From: SAR86 cluster bacterium
GTDB taxonomy: Bacteria > Pseudomonadota > Gammaproteobacteria > Pseudomonadales > Pseudohongiellaceae
Direction: 5' to 3'
Length of the DNA: 64,000 bases
Assembly: GCA_002402175.1 (NCBI GenBank)
Contig: NVVJ01000008.1
Span: 29,200 to 93,199, forward strand
In this document: in pieces, positions 1 through 8,665 of the stretch
Numbering within the stretch: position 1 is the stretch's first letter
Layout of the letters: each line of letters begins with the position of its first letter
Notes under the pieces: model-generated
Databases searched by the model: none
Seen by the model: only the letters and a program-made list of their open reading frames with translations
What the model was told of the DNA's origin: nothing
Made by a program: the position numbers and the translations under genes

Positions 1-1
1 G

Positions 2-1468
2 TTGGGCGATCAGACGCTATTGCCGGGCTTCGTTGATGCCCATGGGCATTTTTCGGGTGTTTCTCGTTACGCAGACTTGCTGGATCTGTCATCTCCTCCG
101 GTCGGCGGTGTGAATAATATCGATGACATAGTCAGGCTCATTCGTTTGCGCATAGAGCAACAGCAAATACCGTTTGGTGAGTTAGTGTTTGGGTTTGGCT
201 ATGACGATTCCTTATTGTTTGAGCAGCGGCATCCGAATCGAGATGATCTGGATCGAGCTTCGACAAATCACCCTATTGTCATTCGGCATGTTTCTGGCCA
301 CTTGCTTGCGGCTAATTCAATGGCGTTGGATCAGGCTGGAATTTCAGCAACCTCGGTAAATCCTGCCGGGGGCATAATACGCCGACGTTCCGGCAGCACA
401 GAGCCAGATGGAGTAATGGAAGAAACCGCCATGGGAGCCTTCCCCGGTTCCAGTGGCAATATGAGCGCCGAAAAATTAAGCCAGTTGCGTAGAGCTGCAA
501 TTGATATTTATGCGGCGTATGGAATTACCACAATTCAGGATGCCAATGTCAGCCTGGAATATGTTGATTTACTGCGAGAAGAAGCCGCAGCAGAGCCTTT
601 TAAGGTAGATATTGTTGCTTACGTAATGGCTAACCCAATGAGTGATGAAGTGCTTGAAACCGTGACTCATGATCAGAATTACAGCGGTGGGTTTCGAGTG
701 GGAGGTGTGAAATTTACGCTTGATGGCTCACCTCAGGGAAGAACGGCATGGCTGTCACAGCCCTATGATCAAGGCCCTCCAGGGCAGGACGCTGACTATG
801 TTGCGTATCCCAGCTACGATCCTGAAGCTTATAAGGCCCGCATGCCAGGGTTAATAGCACGAGGTGTGCCGGTGCTGGCTCATGCCAATGGTGATGCGGC
901 AATACAGCTAATGATTGACGGTGTTGCCGAGGCGTTGGCAGGCAGAACAGACGTTGACCATCGTTCCGTAGCGATACATGCTCAACTGGTAAGGCCCGAC
1001 CAACTGGATAGAATGAAAGAGCTTGGAATTGTTCCTTCTTACTACTCGGTACATCCTTTCTTCTGGGGCGACTGGCACAGGCTCAGCTTTGGAAAAGAGC
1101 GAGCAAGTTTTATTAGTCCGGTTAGGGCCACTATCGACCGTGGAATACCATTTACCGTACATAATGATTCTCCAGTAGTTCCTCCAGACATGATGCGCCT
1201 ACTATCAATAACGGTTAATCGTATAACGCGAAGTGGTTATGTGCTCGGACCTGACCAGCGCGCAACTGTTATGGAAGGGTTGTATGCGATTACTCAGGGC
1301 GCTGCCTACCAGTATTTTGAAGAGGATGAGAAGGGGTCTATTACACCTGGTAAGCGAGCTGACCTGGTAATTCTGGCAAAGAATCCAACCCGTGTTGATC
1401 CTGTGGAAATAGGTGATATTGAAATCATTGAAACATTTTCTCGCGGTAAGTCGGTTTATCAGCACTAA
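2..1468 (+). CDS. Amidohydrolase family 3 (YtcJ-like), 5' truncated
   Basis: Metal-dependent amidohydrolase of the YtcJ/amidohydrolase-3 type, hydrolysing a C-N bond of an unknown substrate. The visible protein opens with LPGFVDAHGHF, the metal-binding HxH strand that normally lies about 60 residues into these proteins, so the gene begins before the window; the TTG at position 2 is not a credible start. The C-terminus has the usual GSITPGKRADLVIL beta-sandwich signature. No signal peptide can be judged. The next gene starts 41 bases downstream on the same strand. A second, full-length member is at 18418-20088 on the other strand. Family is certain; substrate is not. Confidence 0.88.
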   Translation: MGDQTLLPGFVDAHGHFSGVSRYADLLDLSSPPVGGVNNIDDIVRLIRLRIEQQQIPFGELVFGFGYDDSLLFEQRHPNRDDLDRASTNHPIVIRHVSGHLLAANSMALDQAGISATSVNPAGGIIRRRSGSTEPDGVMEETAMGAFPGSSGNMSAEKLSQLRRAAIDIYAAYGITTIQDANVSLEYVDLLREEAAAEPFKVDIVAYVMANPMSDEVLETVTHDQNYSGGFRVGGVKFTLDGSPQGRTAWLSQPYDQGPPGQDADYVAYPSYDPEAYKARMPGLIARGVPVLAHANGDAAIQLMIDGVAEALAGRTDVDHRSVAIHAQLVRPDQLDRMKELGIVPSYYSVHPFFWGDWHRLSFGKERASFISPVRATIDRGIPFTVHNDSPVVPPDMMRLLSITVNRITRSGYVLGPDQRATVMEGLYAITQGAAYQYFEEDEKGSITPGKRADLVILAKNPTRVDPVEIGDIEIIETFSRGKSVYQH

Positions 1469-1509
1469 ATAGTTATGAAAATAGACGCAGTGAATTTTAG
1501 GAGATTACT

Positions 1510-2376
1510 ATGAAGGTCGCATTTATTGGTTTGGGAGTCATGGGCTACCCTATGGCTGGTCATTTAAAAAATGCAGGGCTGGATGTTTGTGTTTACAACC
1601 GAACCACAGAAAAAGCTGAGGCCTGGTGCAAAGAATATGAGGGTGACATGGCGCTCTCTCCCAAAGAGGCTGTCGACGGATGCGCGTTCGTTTTTTGCTG
1701 TGTTGGCAATGACAATGATGTGCGACAAGTAATTCTTGGAGACGCTGGTGCTTTGACAGGTATGAGTGCTGGTACAATTTTGATTGATCACACAACGGCG
1801 TCTGCTGATTTAGCCAGAGAGTTGAGCAAAGAAGCAGCTGAAGTTGGAGTGGGGTTTTTAGACGCGCCGGTGTCTGGCGGTCAAGCCGGAGCTGAAAATG
1901 GCGCTCTTACGGTCATGATCGGTGGCGATCAGGCAAACTACGATTCAGCCAAGCCTATAATTGATGCGTATTCAAAATTCAGCAAATTACTGGGCCCAGC
2001 AGGGAGTGGCCAACTGGCTAAAATGGTTAATCAGATATGTATTGCTGGCATTGTGCAGGGTCTGGCAGAAGGACTGAATTTTGCTAACAAGGCAGGGCTG
2101 GATGGCGAAGCACTTATTGAAACTATTTCCAAAGGGGCGGCAGGCTCCTGGCAAATGGATAATCGGCATCAAACAATGCTCGCTGATGAATACGAATTTG
2201 GCTTTGCAGTTGACTGGATGCGTAAGGACCTTGGAATTGCTATTCAGAGTGCGAAGAGTAATGGTGCGCAGTTGCCAGTAGCGTCAATGGTCGATGGTTT
2301 TTATGCTGAAATTCAGGCTATGGGCGGAGGGCGTTGGGATACTTCAAGTTTGCTTGCCAGGCTAATGAAAAAGTAA
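1510..2376 (+). CDS. NAD(P)-dependent oxidoreductase, 3-hydroxyisobutyrate dehydrogenase family
   Basis: Beta-hydroxyacid dehydrogenase of 288 residues, cytoplasmic. The N-terminus has the Rossmann motif GLGVMGYPMAGHL (residues 7-19), followed by the substrate-binding DAPVSGGQAGAENG segment and the catalytic Lys at about residue 171 in GQLAKMVNQ. These are the conserved blocks of 3-hydroxyisobutyrate dehydrogenase, tartronate semialdehyde reductase and glyoxylate/succinic-semialdehyde reductases; which of these it is cannot be told from sequence. The start is supported by AGGAG seven bases upstream. It follows the truncated amidohydrolase closely and may share its transcript. Confidence 0.9.
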   Translation: MKVAFIGLGVMGYPMAGHLKNAGLDVCVYNRTTEKAEAWCKEYEGDMALSPKEAVDGCAFVFCCVGNDNDVRQVILGDAGALTGMSAGTILIDHTTASADLARELSKEAAEVGVGFLDAPVSGGQAGAENGALTVMIGGDQANYDSAKPIIDAYSKFSKLLGPAGSGQLAKMVNQICIAGIVQGLAEGLNFANKAGLDGEALIETISKGAAGSWQMDNRHQTMLADEYEFGFAVDWMRKDLGIAIQSAKSNGAQLPVASMVDGFYAEIQAMGGGRWDTSSLLARLMKK

Positions 2377-2559
2377 TACCACAGGACTGTATCTGGGTTT
2401 AGCTACCGATTTGGATTATTACAAGTATGAGCGTTAATCATCACAAATTAACGACTCAGGTCGTCCACAGTTAAGCGAATCTAGCCGCATATGTATTGAT
2501 TCTTGGCTTCCAAACAACTACCTTACCCTCTGGTATGCGTAACAAATGGGGGATTACCA

Positions 2560-3594
2560 ATGAGATCGCGATTTTTTCTTAGTTTTTCAGCACTTACGGC
2601 AATATTTGCAGTTACCGCAGTTCAAGCGGCTGACACTTACGATGTTCCTAAAACAGAATGGGGCCAGCCCGATTTACAGGGTGTTTGGAACTTCAGCTCT
2701 AATACTCCTATGCAGCGTCCAGAGCGTTTCGGCGAACAGGAATTCCTGACCCAGGAAGAAATCCAGGCGGCGATTGCCCGTCAAACAAGCTCGGCAGCGG
2801 CGGCAGACGCAGCGGCAGCTGAGTTGGTAATTGACCCCGATGCTCCTGATGCAACAGATAACCCCGGTGGCTATAATGACTTCTGGATTGAAGCGGCGGG
2901 TATTGGAGATACTGTTAGAACATCACATATTGTCTACCCTCTTAATGGGCGAGCTCCAGCAGCGGTGGAAGGTGCGGCTCGTCAGTTCGGAGGTTTGGGC
3001 CCAGATATTCCTGGAACCAGACCAGTTCGTTACGTTGTAGGTGGCATTGCTAAAGACGGGCCCGAAGATCGCGGGCTTTCCGAGCGTTGCATTGTAGGCT
3101 TTAATTCAGGCCCTCCATTTACACCTAGTTTGTACAACAACAATGTACAAATTTTTCAGAGCAAGGAAACAGCCGTTATTTTGACTGAAATGATTCACGA
3201 TGCACGCATCGTGCGTTTGGGTGGTAAGCCAAATTTAACAGACGATATAACCCTGTGGTCTGGAGACTCCAGAGGTTGGTATGAAGGTGATACTCTAGTT
3301 GTCGAAACCAGAAATTTTAACGGTTTGCGTCAAACATTTTTTGCTACCGGCTCCAATGACGACATGGTTTTGACTGAGCGTTTCACGCGTGTTGACTTCG
3401 CTACGTTGAACTATGAGTTCACTATTGATGACCCCTCAACGTTTACTGATAAAATTACGGCTATTGTGCCAATGACTAAAGTGGCGGGTCAATTGTACGA
3501 GTATGCATGCCATGAAGGGAATTACGGCATGACCAATATTATGCGTGGTAAGCGAATGGAAGAGCGTAGAGAAGCTGAGAGTGGCGGGCAGTAA
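2560..3594 (+). CDS. Secreted protein of unknown function (WEGDTLVVET family, copy 1)
   Basis: Exported protein of 344 residues from the ATG at 2560, which has GGGGG about eight bases upstream and is followed at once by a signal peptide ending VQAADTY; an upstream TTG at 2503 would bury that signal peptide. Conserved blocks are DLQGVWNF after the signal peptide, a LSERCIVGF Cys segment, YEGDTLVVETRNFNG, LTERFTRVD and a C-terminal YACHEGNYGM. I do not recognise a characterised function. Two further members lie in the window: the next gene and 45363-46298. The His/Cys pair in CHEGNY and the Cys in ERC are candidates for functional residues. Confidence 0.8.
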   Translation: MRSRFFLSFSALTAIFAVTAVQAADTYDVPKTEWGQPDLQGVWNFSSNTPMQRPERFGEQEFLTQEEIQAAIARQTSSAAAADAAAAELVIDPDAPDATDNPGGYNDFWIEAAGIGDTVRTSHIVYPLNGRAPAAVEGAARQFGGLGPDIPGTRPVRYVVGGIAKDGPEDRGLSERCIVGFNSGPPFTPSLYNNNVQIFQSKETAVILTEMIHDARIVRLGGKPNLTDDITLWSGDSRGWYEGDTLVVETRNFNGLRQTFFATGSNDDMVLTERFTRVDFATLNYEFTIDDPSTFTDKITAIVPMTKVAGQLYEYACHEGNYGMTNIMRGKRMEERREAESGGQ

Positions 3595-3702
3595 TCAAAT
3601 ATAACTAGAGATTTTTATAGTTGTATTGGTTGCTAATATTTTGATAGTTATAATCGCTCAATATTTTTGAGCGTCAACAAGTAAATGAATGAAGGGTTGT
3701 AA

Positions 3703-4539
3703 ATGAACAAAAAATTAAAGAAATTCCTAAGCACTGTTTGCCTGACTACGTTTGTAGGTTTGTTCGCGAGTGCGCAATTAGCCGCACAAAGTGGCGATAT
3801 AGTCAGAACTCCAAGCGGTAAGCCAGACCTAAGCGGAATCTGGCAAGCTATGACTAACGCGCATTACGATATAGAGCCTCATGCTGCTTCTGAAGGGCCA
3901 CATCCTGGTTTGTTTGGAGCGCTGTCGGCAACGCCAGGAAGTCTGGGTGTGGTAGAAGGCGGAAGAATCCCCTACAACGAACAGAGTTTGAGAGTGCGTG
4001 ATAGCAACGCCATTAACTCTATTGAAAAAGATCCATTAGCTAAATGCTATATGCCTGGCATTCCTCGAGCTAATTATTTGCCGTTCCCATTCCAGATTGT
4101 TCAATCTCAAAGTGTCATTTTAATTGCCTATGAGTTCGCTGAATCGAATCGCATTATGTATGTTGATCAGCCCGAGCTTGAATCTCAGGTGGATGCATGG
4201 ATGGGTCATTCAAACGCTCACTGGGAAGGTGATACATTGGTAGTGCGTGTTACTGGTCAGATGCCTGATTCATGGTTTGATCGTGCGGGCAACCACCACA
4301 GCTACGAAATGGTCGTTGAAGAGCGTTGGACAGCAACAGGCGCTAATCATATTAACTATGAAGCAACCATGACTGACCCAAATACTTTTACCGAGTCGTG
4401 GAAGGTTAGCTTTCCGCTATACCGGCATGTAGATGAGAATATGCAATTGCTTGAATTCAAATGTGCTGAATTTTCTGAAGAATATCTGTATGGCCAATAC
4501 CGCAAGCCAGGTACTCCTAGAGGAATTCCTGCACAGTAA
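3703..4539 (+). CDS. Secreted protein of unknown function (WEGDTLVVET family, copy 2)
   Basis: Exported protein of 278 residues with a clear signal peptide ending AQLAAQS and then GKPDLSGIWQA, the same opening block as the preceding gene. HWEGDTLVVRVTGQ, VEERWTATG and a C-terminal LEFKCAEFSEEY match the other two members in order, but the CHEGNY block is replaced by KCAEFS, so copy 2 is the most diverged. It follows copy 1 by about 110 bases on the same strand and is followed by a probable terminator. Function unknown. Confidence 0.78.
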   Translation: MNKKLKKFLSTVCLTTFVGLFASAQLAAQSGDIVRTPSGKPDLSGIWQAMTNAHYDIEPHAASEGPHPGLFGALSATPGSLGVVEGGRIPYNEQSLRVRDSNAINSIEKDPLAKCYMPGIPRANYLPFPFQIVQSQSVILIAYEFAESNRIMYVDQPELESQVDAWMGHSNAHWEGDTLVVRVTGQMPDSWFDRAGNHHSYEMVVEERWTATGANHINYEATMTDPNTFTESWKVSFPLYRHVDENMQLLEFKCAEFSEEYLYGQYRKPGTPRGIPAQ

Positions 4540-4543
4540 TTAA

Positions 4544-4617
4544 TTCCCGGCGAGAGCTTGTCGGGAAATAATCAGCAAGAATCTAAGGGGTCTTCATTAA
4601 TAATGTTGGCCCTTTTT
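4544..4617 (+). terminator. Probable terminator region after the secreted-protein pair
   Basis: Two stem-loops lie directly after the stop codon: TTCCCG (4544-4549) with CGGGAA (4562-4567), then AAGGG (4585-4589) with CCCTT running into a tract of seven T residues ending near 4619. The second has a long loop, so its strength is uncertain. Confidence 0.5.
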
Positions 4618-4709
4618 TTCATCACTGTTTTGGGTTCTACAGGGCGTCACGACCATCTATAATAATTACTATTGCACTAATCAGTGCAGTTTATTATATG
4701 CCCAGTCGA

Positions 4710-5393
4710 TTAACTCGATTCAACATGATAACTGGAAATTTCCTGCAGTGATTTACGTGTGATATCCGGGACACGTGCAGAATCTTCAGGATAACCAACC
4801 ACTAGAAGCATCAGTGGTTTTTCTGTCAGTGGGCGCTGCAATATTTGGTTAAGAAACTTCATTGGGCTAGGTGTGTGAGTTAGGGTCGCCAGGCCCGCAT
4901 TGTGTAGTGCGGCTATCAGAAAACCTGTGGCAATGCTTGCAGATTCTGTCACATAATAATTTTTCTGTTTGTTTCCAGCGCTGTCGATAATAAACTTCTG
5001 TGCAAACACGGCAATAAGATACGGTGCGCGCTCAAGGAATGGTTTATCTGAATCTGTACCTAAAGGTGCCAGTGCGTCCAGCCAGTCCTGAGGTGCTCTT
5101 GATGTGTAAAATTCTACTTCTTCCTTTTCTGCCTCAAGTCGTATCTGCTGCTTTATTTTTAGGTCGCTAATAACCGCAAAATGCCAGGGCTGCCGGTTCG
5201 CGCCACTGGGCGCGCTGCCAGCGGCTTGCAGGCACAGATCAATAATTTCTTGCGGAACTGGCTTGTTGGAAAAGTCCCTCACAGTTCGTCTATGTTGCAT
5301 CAATGACTGGAAAGAGTCCGCCCTTGATTTCATTTCTTCAATGGACAGTTTCTTAAAGTTTAGGGGGATCGTTACAATAGTGTTGGTCGGCAT
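4710..5393 (-). CDS. Nitroreductase-family flavoprotein, iodotyrosine-deiodinase-like
   Basis: FMN-dependent reductase of 227 residues. HRRTVRDFS (34-42) and [12 protein letters not shown] (61-72) are the FMN-binding blocks of the nitroreductase fold. Between them and APYLIAVF lies a lid with Glu92, Tyr96 and Lys117 in the spacing E-x3-Y...K that binds the zwitterion of halotyrosines in iodotyrosine deiodinases (human Glu157, Tyr161, Lys182). No transmembrane anchor or signal peptide is seen, so it is a soluble bacterial form. SD AGGA sits six bases before the ATG. It is convergent with the secreted-protein pair. Family is sure; deiodinase or dehalogenase activity is inferred from the three residues only. 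Confidence 0.87.
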   Translation of the reverse strand: MPTNTIVTIPLNFKKLSIEEMKSRADSFQSLMQHRRTVRDFSNKPVPQEIIDLCLQAAGSAPSGANRQPWHFAVISDLKIKQQIRLEAEKEEVEFYTSRAPQDWLDALAPLGTDSDKPFLERAPYLIAVFAQKFIIDSAGNKQKNYYVTESASIATGFLIAALHNAGLATLTHTPSPMKFLNQILQRPLTEKPLMLLVVGYPEDSARVPDITRKSLQEISSYHVESS

Positions 5394-5542
5394 TCTTTAT
5401 CCTGTGATGCTCTTCGTTCTTACTGAAGGTAAAGAGTCTTTATACTCACAGGCTGAATAATGAACAACAGTTTTATTCACAGACTCGCGAATGAAGGCCG
5501 GCAGGTTTTTCTATAATTCATAGATGGGCGAGAAGTAGCTAC

Positions 5543-8323
5543 TCAGCGTTCTATCGTGAACAGTCCGCTCACTGAGTTCAAGGAATTTATCTGGTCAACC
5601 AGATCGAACCCGCCAACAAACGCCTCGCCATTGTTGCCAGTAAAGACACCGCCCAGGTTTGCTCCAATGCTGTTGCTGATGATTGCTGATCCATCCAGAA
5701 GTGATCCGCTTGTAGCCTGTAGATCTACAAATCCATGCTGCACTGATCCTTCAAAACTTACTGACCAGGTCTGATCAGAAACCAGTAATTGCAAGCTGCC
5801 ATTGTTTATTGAGCCAGAATCAAAATTGACCTCCATCGAGGCAACCAGGCTGCTAATTTCGCCTGCTGTACCGCCGCCCAGAAAAGATGAAGCAATACCC
5901 GTTGCATAGCTGTGGCTTCCCTGGAGGTTGGCAATAGGTGCGGGGTTGACTTGGGCGAGATAATCCCCAGCGCCAATAAGCGTTATTTCATTTTCTACTT
6001 TGGTAACTATGACAAAATTATCGTCCACTGGATTATTCCATTTTCCCCAGGAAACGTCATATACGTCGATGCTTGGAGTTGGAATTGAAAGGCTGGTGCT
6101 GGTAGTGACTGAAACCGAGCCATTTGATTTGGTCGTGGTAGTGGTAACAGTGCCGTTGGCATTGAAGACGATTACAACGCTGCTACCGTTTGGATTAACA
6201 GTCGTTGTTGAAATCACTTCACCATTTGAGTTTGTGATTACTGTTACTACTCTACCATTACGGCTTGTTGTAACGGTGGTTTCAGTGCCACTTGAGCCGG
6301 TGGTGGTAGTGGAACCATCACTATTTGTTACGGTGTTGGTGTCATCGCTGCTGTCGTCGGAATCGTTAGAGCTGCCGCTGCCTCCATTGCTTCCGGAGTT
6401 TCCATTTCCGTTATTGCCAGAATTACCATTGTTTCCGTTACTCGAGTCGTCTCCAGTACTTGAATCATCATCGGAGTCGCTATTGCCGTTTCCATTGTTT
6501 CCGGAATTGCCGTTGTTTCCATTTCCATTATTGCCAGAATTGCCATTGCTTGAATCATCGTCGGAGCTATCACCTGTACTTGAGTCTCCGTCGGAGTCAC
6601 TGCTGTCGCTTGAGTTGTTATCACTGTTGCCGGAATTTGAGTCGTCGTTGGAGGAATCATCGGTGCGCGAATCTCCATCGGAATTGTCATTCCCATTGCT
6701 GTCGGAATTGTCGTTGCGCGAGTCTCCGTCGGAATTATCATTGCCATTCCCGTTGTTGTTGGAATTACCGTTACTCGAGTCATCATCGGAGGAATCATCG
6801 GTGCTTGAATCTCTATCTGAGTTTCCATTTCCATTGTTGCTGGTGTTACCAGAATTGCCATTGTTGCCATTGTTGCCATTGTTACCGGAATTTCCGTTGC
6901 TCGAGTCATCATCGGAGGAATCACCGGTGCTTGAATCTCTATCAGAGTTTCCATTCCCGTTGTTGTCGGAATTTCCATTGTTGTCATTGTTACCGGAATT
7001 TCCGTTACTCGAGTCATCATCGGAGGAATCGCTAGTGCGTGAGTCTCCGTCAGAATTACCGTTTCCGTTGTTGTCGGAACTGCCGTTGTTTCCGGCGTTG
7101 TCGTTGCGTCGTCCAGTGCCATCATCGCTTACTTCGCCGTCAGCCAACTTCAGGCAAAGCGAAGAGTCTGTGGCGCAGGAGGCAACTTCTTTGCCAGTTT
7201 CACTAGGGTTAACCGCAATCTCAGAACCCGTTTCTTCTCGGCTGCTCCTGGCAATTTCACTAGTTGTACCTGTAGTTGACGTCTCGGTTTCCGCTACTAA
7301 AGTAGCAGTAGGGGCGTTTAGCTCGGCGGTAGCCGCAGTCTGGGTTGATGCGCCTCTGTTATTGTTAGCGGCGTTGTTAACGGCGCTGTTTTGATCGTTG
7401 CTATTGTTTTCCGTTGAGCCAGTGTCTGTTTGCCCTGCGTTGTCATTGGCAGTATCGTTGTCGGTGGAATTAGTCTGGCTGGTTCCTGTGCCGTCACCAT
7501 CATCGGAACTGTTTCCAGTATCATCGTTCGCGTTATCCCCAGTGTTGGCATCATCTGATCTGCTAGAGTCATCTGCTGAATCGGGGTTGTCAGAAGAGTC
7601 TTCAGATTCATCCTCGTCTACATTTTCTTCCAATACCGGTTGCGGAATATCTCCAAGGCCGACTGGCTGCGCTAGCAGTCCAATGGGAGGCGTATTTGGA
7701 GCAACTACCTGGGCGAAGTCATAGTCAGCGCCCAAACCAAGATCAAGATTTCCTGCATTGTTTGCGATAGTTGTTCCACCATCATACACAGCAGTTAGTA
7801 CTCCTCCATTAGGTGTAATTACCGCCTCGTAGTCTGTGCCTCGTATTCCGATAGTTGCAAAATTACCAATTATGGCTTGGTAGGCTTCTTTGTTCTGCTG
7901 ACCAATAGTTCCAGTAATCGTGCGAAAGCCGCCCCGAATTAATTCTATGGTTGATTCGTCAGAAGTAGGGTTCTGTTCATACCGATAGGCAAGGATTGCG
8001 AATTCAGTAGATTCCTTAAGTGCAATAAGCGCGGTATCAACCATGCGAATCTGTGTTGATGCGGCGAGACCGGTAAAGATCGTGTCGCCCACGAAAATCT
8101 CATCGCGTCTTTTGAGTTCTCTAGAGCGGCCATTTATATCTTGAGCGGTGACATCTCCATTTACTACGATCACGTATCCGGCTGAAACATCTGATGTACC
8201 TGATCCAGATTGTGCAAAACTCATGGGAGTAGTTAGCGCAAACACAGCAGCAAGCACATAGACAAGGCAGCGATTAATTCGCTTGTTGAATGTAAAGTTC
8301 GAATCTCTAAAACGCCTAATCAT
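5543..8323 (-). CDS. FecR-domain secreted protein with long Asp/Ser/Asn/Gly stalk
   Basis: Exported protein of about 926 residues. The ATG at 8323 is preferred over a GTG at 8359 because AGAAGAAG lies seven bases upstream of it; a signal peptide ends at SFAQS. Residues about 45-190 form a FecR domain (GDVTAQ..., GGFRTITGTIG, IGIRGTDYEAVI). From about residue 235 to 660 the chain is almost only Asp, Ser, Asn and Gly with recurring DSSDDDSSNGNS units and essentially no hydrophobic residues. Then come about six 11-13-residue NG-centred beta-hairpin units (about 664-750), and a 170-residue C-terminal domain with alternating polar and hydrophobic strands that resembles a lipocalin/TbpB-like barrel. 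No FecI sigma factor is adjacent. Likely a surface or matrix protein. Confidence 0.82.
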   Translation of the reverse strand: MIRRFRDSNFTFNKRINRCLVYVLAAVFALTTPMSFAQSGSGTSDVSAGYVIVVNGDVTAQDINGRSRELKRRDEIFVGDTIFTGLAASTQIRMVDTALIALKESTEFAILAYRYEQNPTSDESTIELIRGGFRTITGTIGQQNKEAYQAIIGNFATIGIRGTDYEAVITPNGGVLTAVYDGGTTIANNAGNLDLGLGADYDFAQVVAPNTPPIGLLAQPVGLGDIPQPVLEENVDEDESEDSSDNPDSADDSSRSDDANTGDNANDDTGNSSDDGDGTGTSQTNSTDNDTANDNAGQTDTGSTENNSNDQNSAVNNAANNNRGASTQTAATAELNAPTATLVAETETSTTGTTSEIARSSREETGSEIAVNPSETGKEVASCATDSSLCLKLADGEVSDDGTGRRNDNAGNNGSSDNNGNGNSDGDSRTSDSSDDDSSNGNSGNNDNNGNSDNNGNGNSDRDSSTGDSSDDDSSNGNSGNNGNNGNNGNSGNTSNNGNGNSDRDSSTDDSSDDDSSNGNSNNNGNGNDNSDGDSRNDNSDSNGNDNSDGDSRTDDSSNDDSNSGNSDNNSSDSSDSDGDSSTGDSSDDDSSNGNSGNNGNGNNGNSGNNGNGNSDSDDDSSTGDDSSNGNNGNSGNNGNGNSGSNGGSGSSNDSDDSSDDTNTVTNSDGSTTTTGSSGTETTVTTSRNGRVVTVITNSNGEVISTTTVNPNGSSVVIVFNANGTVTTTTTKSNGSVSVTTSTSLSIPTPSIDVYDVSWGKWNNPVDDNFVIVTKVENEITLIGAGDYLAQVNPAPIANLQGSHSYATGIASSFLGGGTAGEISSLVASMEVNFDSGSINNGSLQLLVSDQTWSVSFEGSVQHGFVDLQATSGSLLDGSAIISNSIGANLGGVFTGNNGEAFVGGFDLVDQINSLNSVSGLFTIER
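6380..7110 (-). repeat. Degenerate coding repeats of the FecR-protein stalk
   Basis: Direct imperfect repeats inside the gene above. Units of roughly 25-35 codons carry DSSDDDSSNGNS joined by runs of NGN, NNG and NSD; at least five copies can be counted. Codon choice is narrow, which leaves long stop-free frames on both strands. Such tracts expand and contract by slippage, so the length may vary between strains. Confidence 0.8.
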
Positions 8324-8665
8324 AATAATTCTTCTTCTGTATTTTGGTTTGATTCGCACAAACTCTATATTTTTTGTTAAATTTGCAAGGCAGACTAATT
8401 GGGGTAGTCGCTTCCATCACCCCATATCAAAGGCTATGTTATCTTCAAACGGCTGATAAGTAGTGATGCAGGTCGCACAGACCCTTGATTATGCACAGGT
8501 ATTTGTGATCTGGTAGACAAATAATAGTAAAAGTGGCTTCTTTTTGCCGATAACACTTAAGTTTTCATTGTTTTGCCTGAATTTTCTCCCAGAATATATA
8601 TGGGAACACGGTTAAGGTAACACACTAATTATGTCGAATTCCTGATAAACAACCCGAGTGAACCC
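8324..8665. other. Intergenic region between divergent FecR-protein and carboxypeptidase genes
   Basis: A 342-base AT-rich spacer that must hold both promoters. I see only weak dyads: TGGGGT/ACCCCA near 8400-8425 and TCCCA/TGGGA around an AT-rich centre at 8587-8605. No convincing promoter, RNA or short gene could be assigned. Confidence 0.5.

Noticed and set aside
2..60. TTG at position 2 as the true start of the first gene
   Set aside because: The metal-binding DAHGH motif follows after only a dozen residues, whereas family members have about 60 residues before it; the gene is cut by the window edge.
6380..7110. Repeat pattern that might suggest a CRISPR array
   Set aside because: The repeats are imperfect, have no constant unit-spacer structure, and stay in frame in a coding sequence; no cas genes are present.
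6328..7125. A 265-codon minus-strand frame rich in Met, Thr, Ile and Pro
   Set aside because: It is a shifted reading of the same repeats; the FecR frame has a signal peptide, folded ends and continuous length.
6000..7394. A 464-codon open frame on the plus strand rich in Leu, Pro, Ser and Glu
   Set aside because: It is the mirror of the Asp/Ser/Asn/Gly repeat codons of the FecR-domain gene, whose biased codons create no stops on the other strand; it has no SD, signal or family match.
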